Source: Ralstonia sp. UNC404CL21Col
Lineage (GTDB): Bacteria; Pseudomonadota; Gammaproteobacteria; Burkholderiales; Burkholderiaceae
NCBI RefSeq assembly: GCF_000620465.1
Contig: NZ_JIBE01000004.1
Coordinates: forward strand, 1,488,001-1,552,000
Length of the DNA: 64,000 nt
Direction: 5' to 3'
Made by a program: the position numbers and the translations under genes. Position 1 is the first letter of the stretch; every line of letters begins with the position of its first letter. Shown here piece by piece: positions 63,355-64,000 of this stretch. The notes beneath the pieces are model-generated. The model made no database searches. It had not been told where the DNA came from and saw only the letters and a list, made by a program, of their open reading frames with translations.

Positions 63355-64000
63355 ATGAAACTGACTTTGGATCCGCCCGGGTTTGCCGGAGCGGTTGGCA
63401 GCGTGCCGCTTTCTGTCCGGATTCGGGAACGGCTGATGAGTGCCGGCCACCGTTTTCACGCCAACGACAACATCGCCGCCTACCTGCGCGAGGGTGAACT
63501 GGATCTGCTCCAGGCAGAGGTGGAGGAGCGCCTGCAGGCGGTGCTGCGCGCGCTCGTCATCGATGTGGAGCAAGACCACAACAGCCGGGAAACCGCGCGC
63601 CGCGTCGCCAAGATGTTTGTGCGCGAGGTGTTTGCCGGCCGCTACGTCGAAGCCCCCGAAGTGACGGCGTTTCCGAACGCGGAGCGGCTCAACGAGCTGA
63701 TGGTGGTCGGGCCGTTGCGGGTGCGCAGCGCCTGCTCGCACCACCTGTGTCCGGTGATGGGGCGCGCGTGGGTCGGCGTCATGCCGCGCCAGGACTCCCA
63801 GTTGATCGGGCTGTCCAAGTACGCCCGGCTGATCGACTGGGTCATGAGCCGTCCGCAGATCCAGGAAGAAGCCATCAAGCAGATCGCCGATTTGCTGGAA
63901 GACCGCATGGCGCCCGACGGCCTGGCCGTTGTGCTGGAGGCCGAGCACTACTGCATGCACTGGCGCGGCACGAAAGACGACGAGTCGCGCATGGTGAGCA
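63355..64000 (+). CDS. folE: GTP cyclohydrolase I (FolE), partial at the right edge
   Basis: 215 codons are visible from the ATG at 63355 (CGGAGG upstream); the gene runs off the window. The GTP cyclohydrolase I zinc site is seen as C127-S-H129-H130 (SACSHHLCPVMGRAWVGVMP) and the second cysteine C200 (EAEHYC). Other marks are NSRETARRVAKMFVREVFAG and GLSKYARLIDW. It makes dihydroneopterin triphosphate from GTP for folate or pterin synthesis. Its place beside a LitR-like regulator suggests a special-purpose copy rather than the housekeeping one. Confidence 0.9.
   Translation, partial: MKLTLDPPGFAGAVGSVPLSVRIRERLMSAGHRFHANDNIAAYLREGELDLLQAEVEERLQAVLRALVIDVEQDHNSRETARRVAKMFVREVFAGRYVEAPEVTAFPNAERLNELMVVGPLRVRSACSHHLCPVMGRAWVGVMPRQDSQLIGLSKYARLIDWVMSRPQIQEEAIKQIADLLEDRMAPDGLAVVLEAEHYCMHWRGTKDDESRMVS

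Overview
The window is a GC-rich chromosomal segment typical of a beta-proteobacterium of the Burkholderiales, most like Ralstonia. The grounds are the codon and base composition, a Burkholderiales-type porin, a complete phenylacetyl-CoA epoxidase operon with its TetR regulator, a CheV, and many LysR/TetR/GntR-controlled catabolic blocks. I see no insertion sequence, prophage, CRISPR array or rRNA. The species call is inference. All starts were read from the sequence by start codon, ribosome binding site and overlap.

Layout. 1-3332 (minus): a translationally coupled DNA-repair operon of MBL-fold exonuclease, ATP-dependent DNA ligase and Lhr-like helicase, the last running off the left edge. 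3391-8183: a small secreted protein, a tRNA-like gene with an abnormal anticodon arm, an SDR reductase with a divergent LysR regulator, CheV behind a candidate sigma-28 promoter, and a lipoprotein. 8294-16944: a zinc-ribbon metallopeptidase divergent from a three-gene set of DUF2126/transglutaminase, circularly permuted ATP-grasp fused to an alpha-E domain, and a second transglutaminase. This is the least understood system here and fits a predicted peptide-ligation/peptide-processing pathway. 16945-23335: an LLM flavin monooxygenase with an unknown partner and a TetR regulator, then small NTF2-like, VOC and SRPBCC proteins and a DHA2 efflux pump.

23407-29869: aromatic catabolism. paaABCDE lies behind a promoter overlapped by a perfect CCGACCGGTCGG palindrome, followed by the TetR regulator, a 3-oxoadipate enol-lactonase and a LysR regulator. 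29989-37224: a methyltransferase, a cysteine-dioxygenase-type cupin, cystathionine beta-lyase, a polar amino-acid ABC transporter, and an acyltransferase. 37274-47977 (minus): about 10.7 kb that reads as one sulfone/sulfonate operon, comprising msuE, sfnG, a complete branched-chain-type ABC transporter, two SfnB-like flavoenzymes and, last, a sigma-54 activator without a sensor domain. Together with the preceding genes this makes the middle of the window rich in sulfur scavenging.

48325-51790: an ECF42-type sigma factor with its DGPF partner, and an HxlR regulator divergent from an alcohol-dehydrogenase-like gene. 51875-59095 (minus): a pectin/uronate block of GntR regulator, porin, TRAP transporter (M, Q, P) and a Tat-type lipoprotein polygalacturonase (GH28), behind a TTTTGATATATCAAAA palindrome. 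Divergent from it is a Tat-type metallophosphoesterase-LamG lipoprotein. 62268-64000: a MerR regulator with a CarH/LitR-like architecture, then folE, cut by the right edge.
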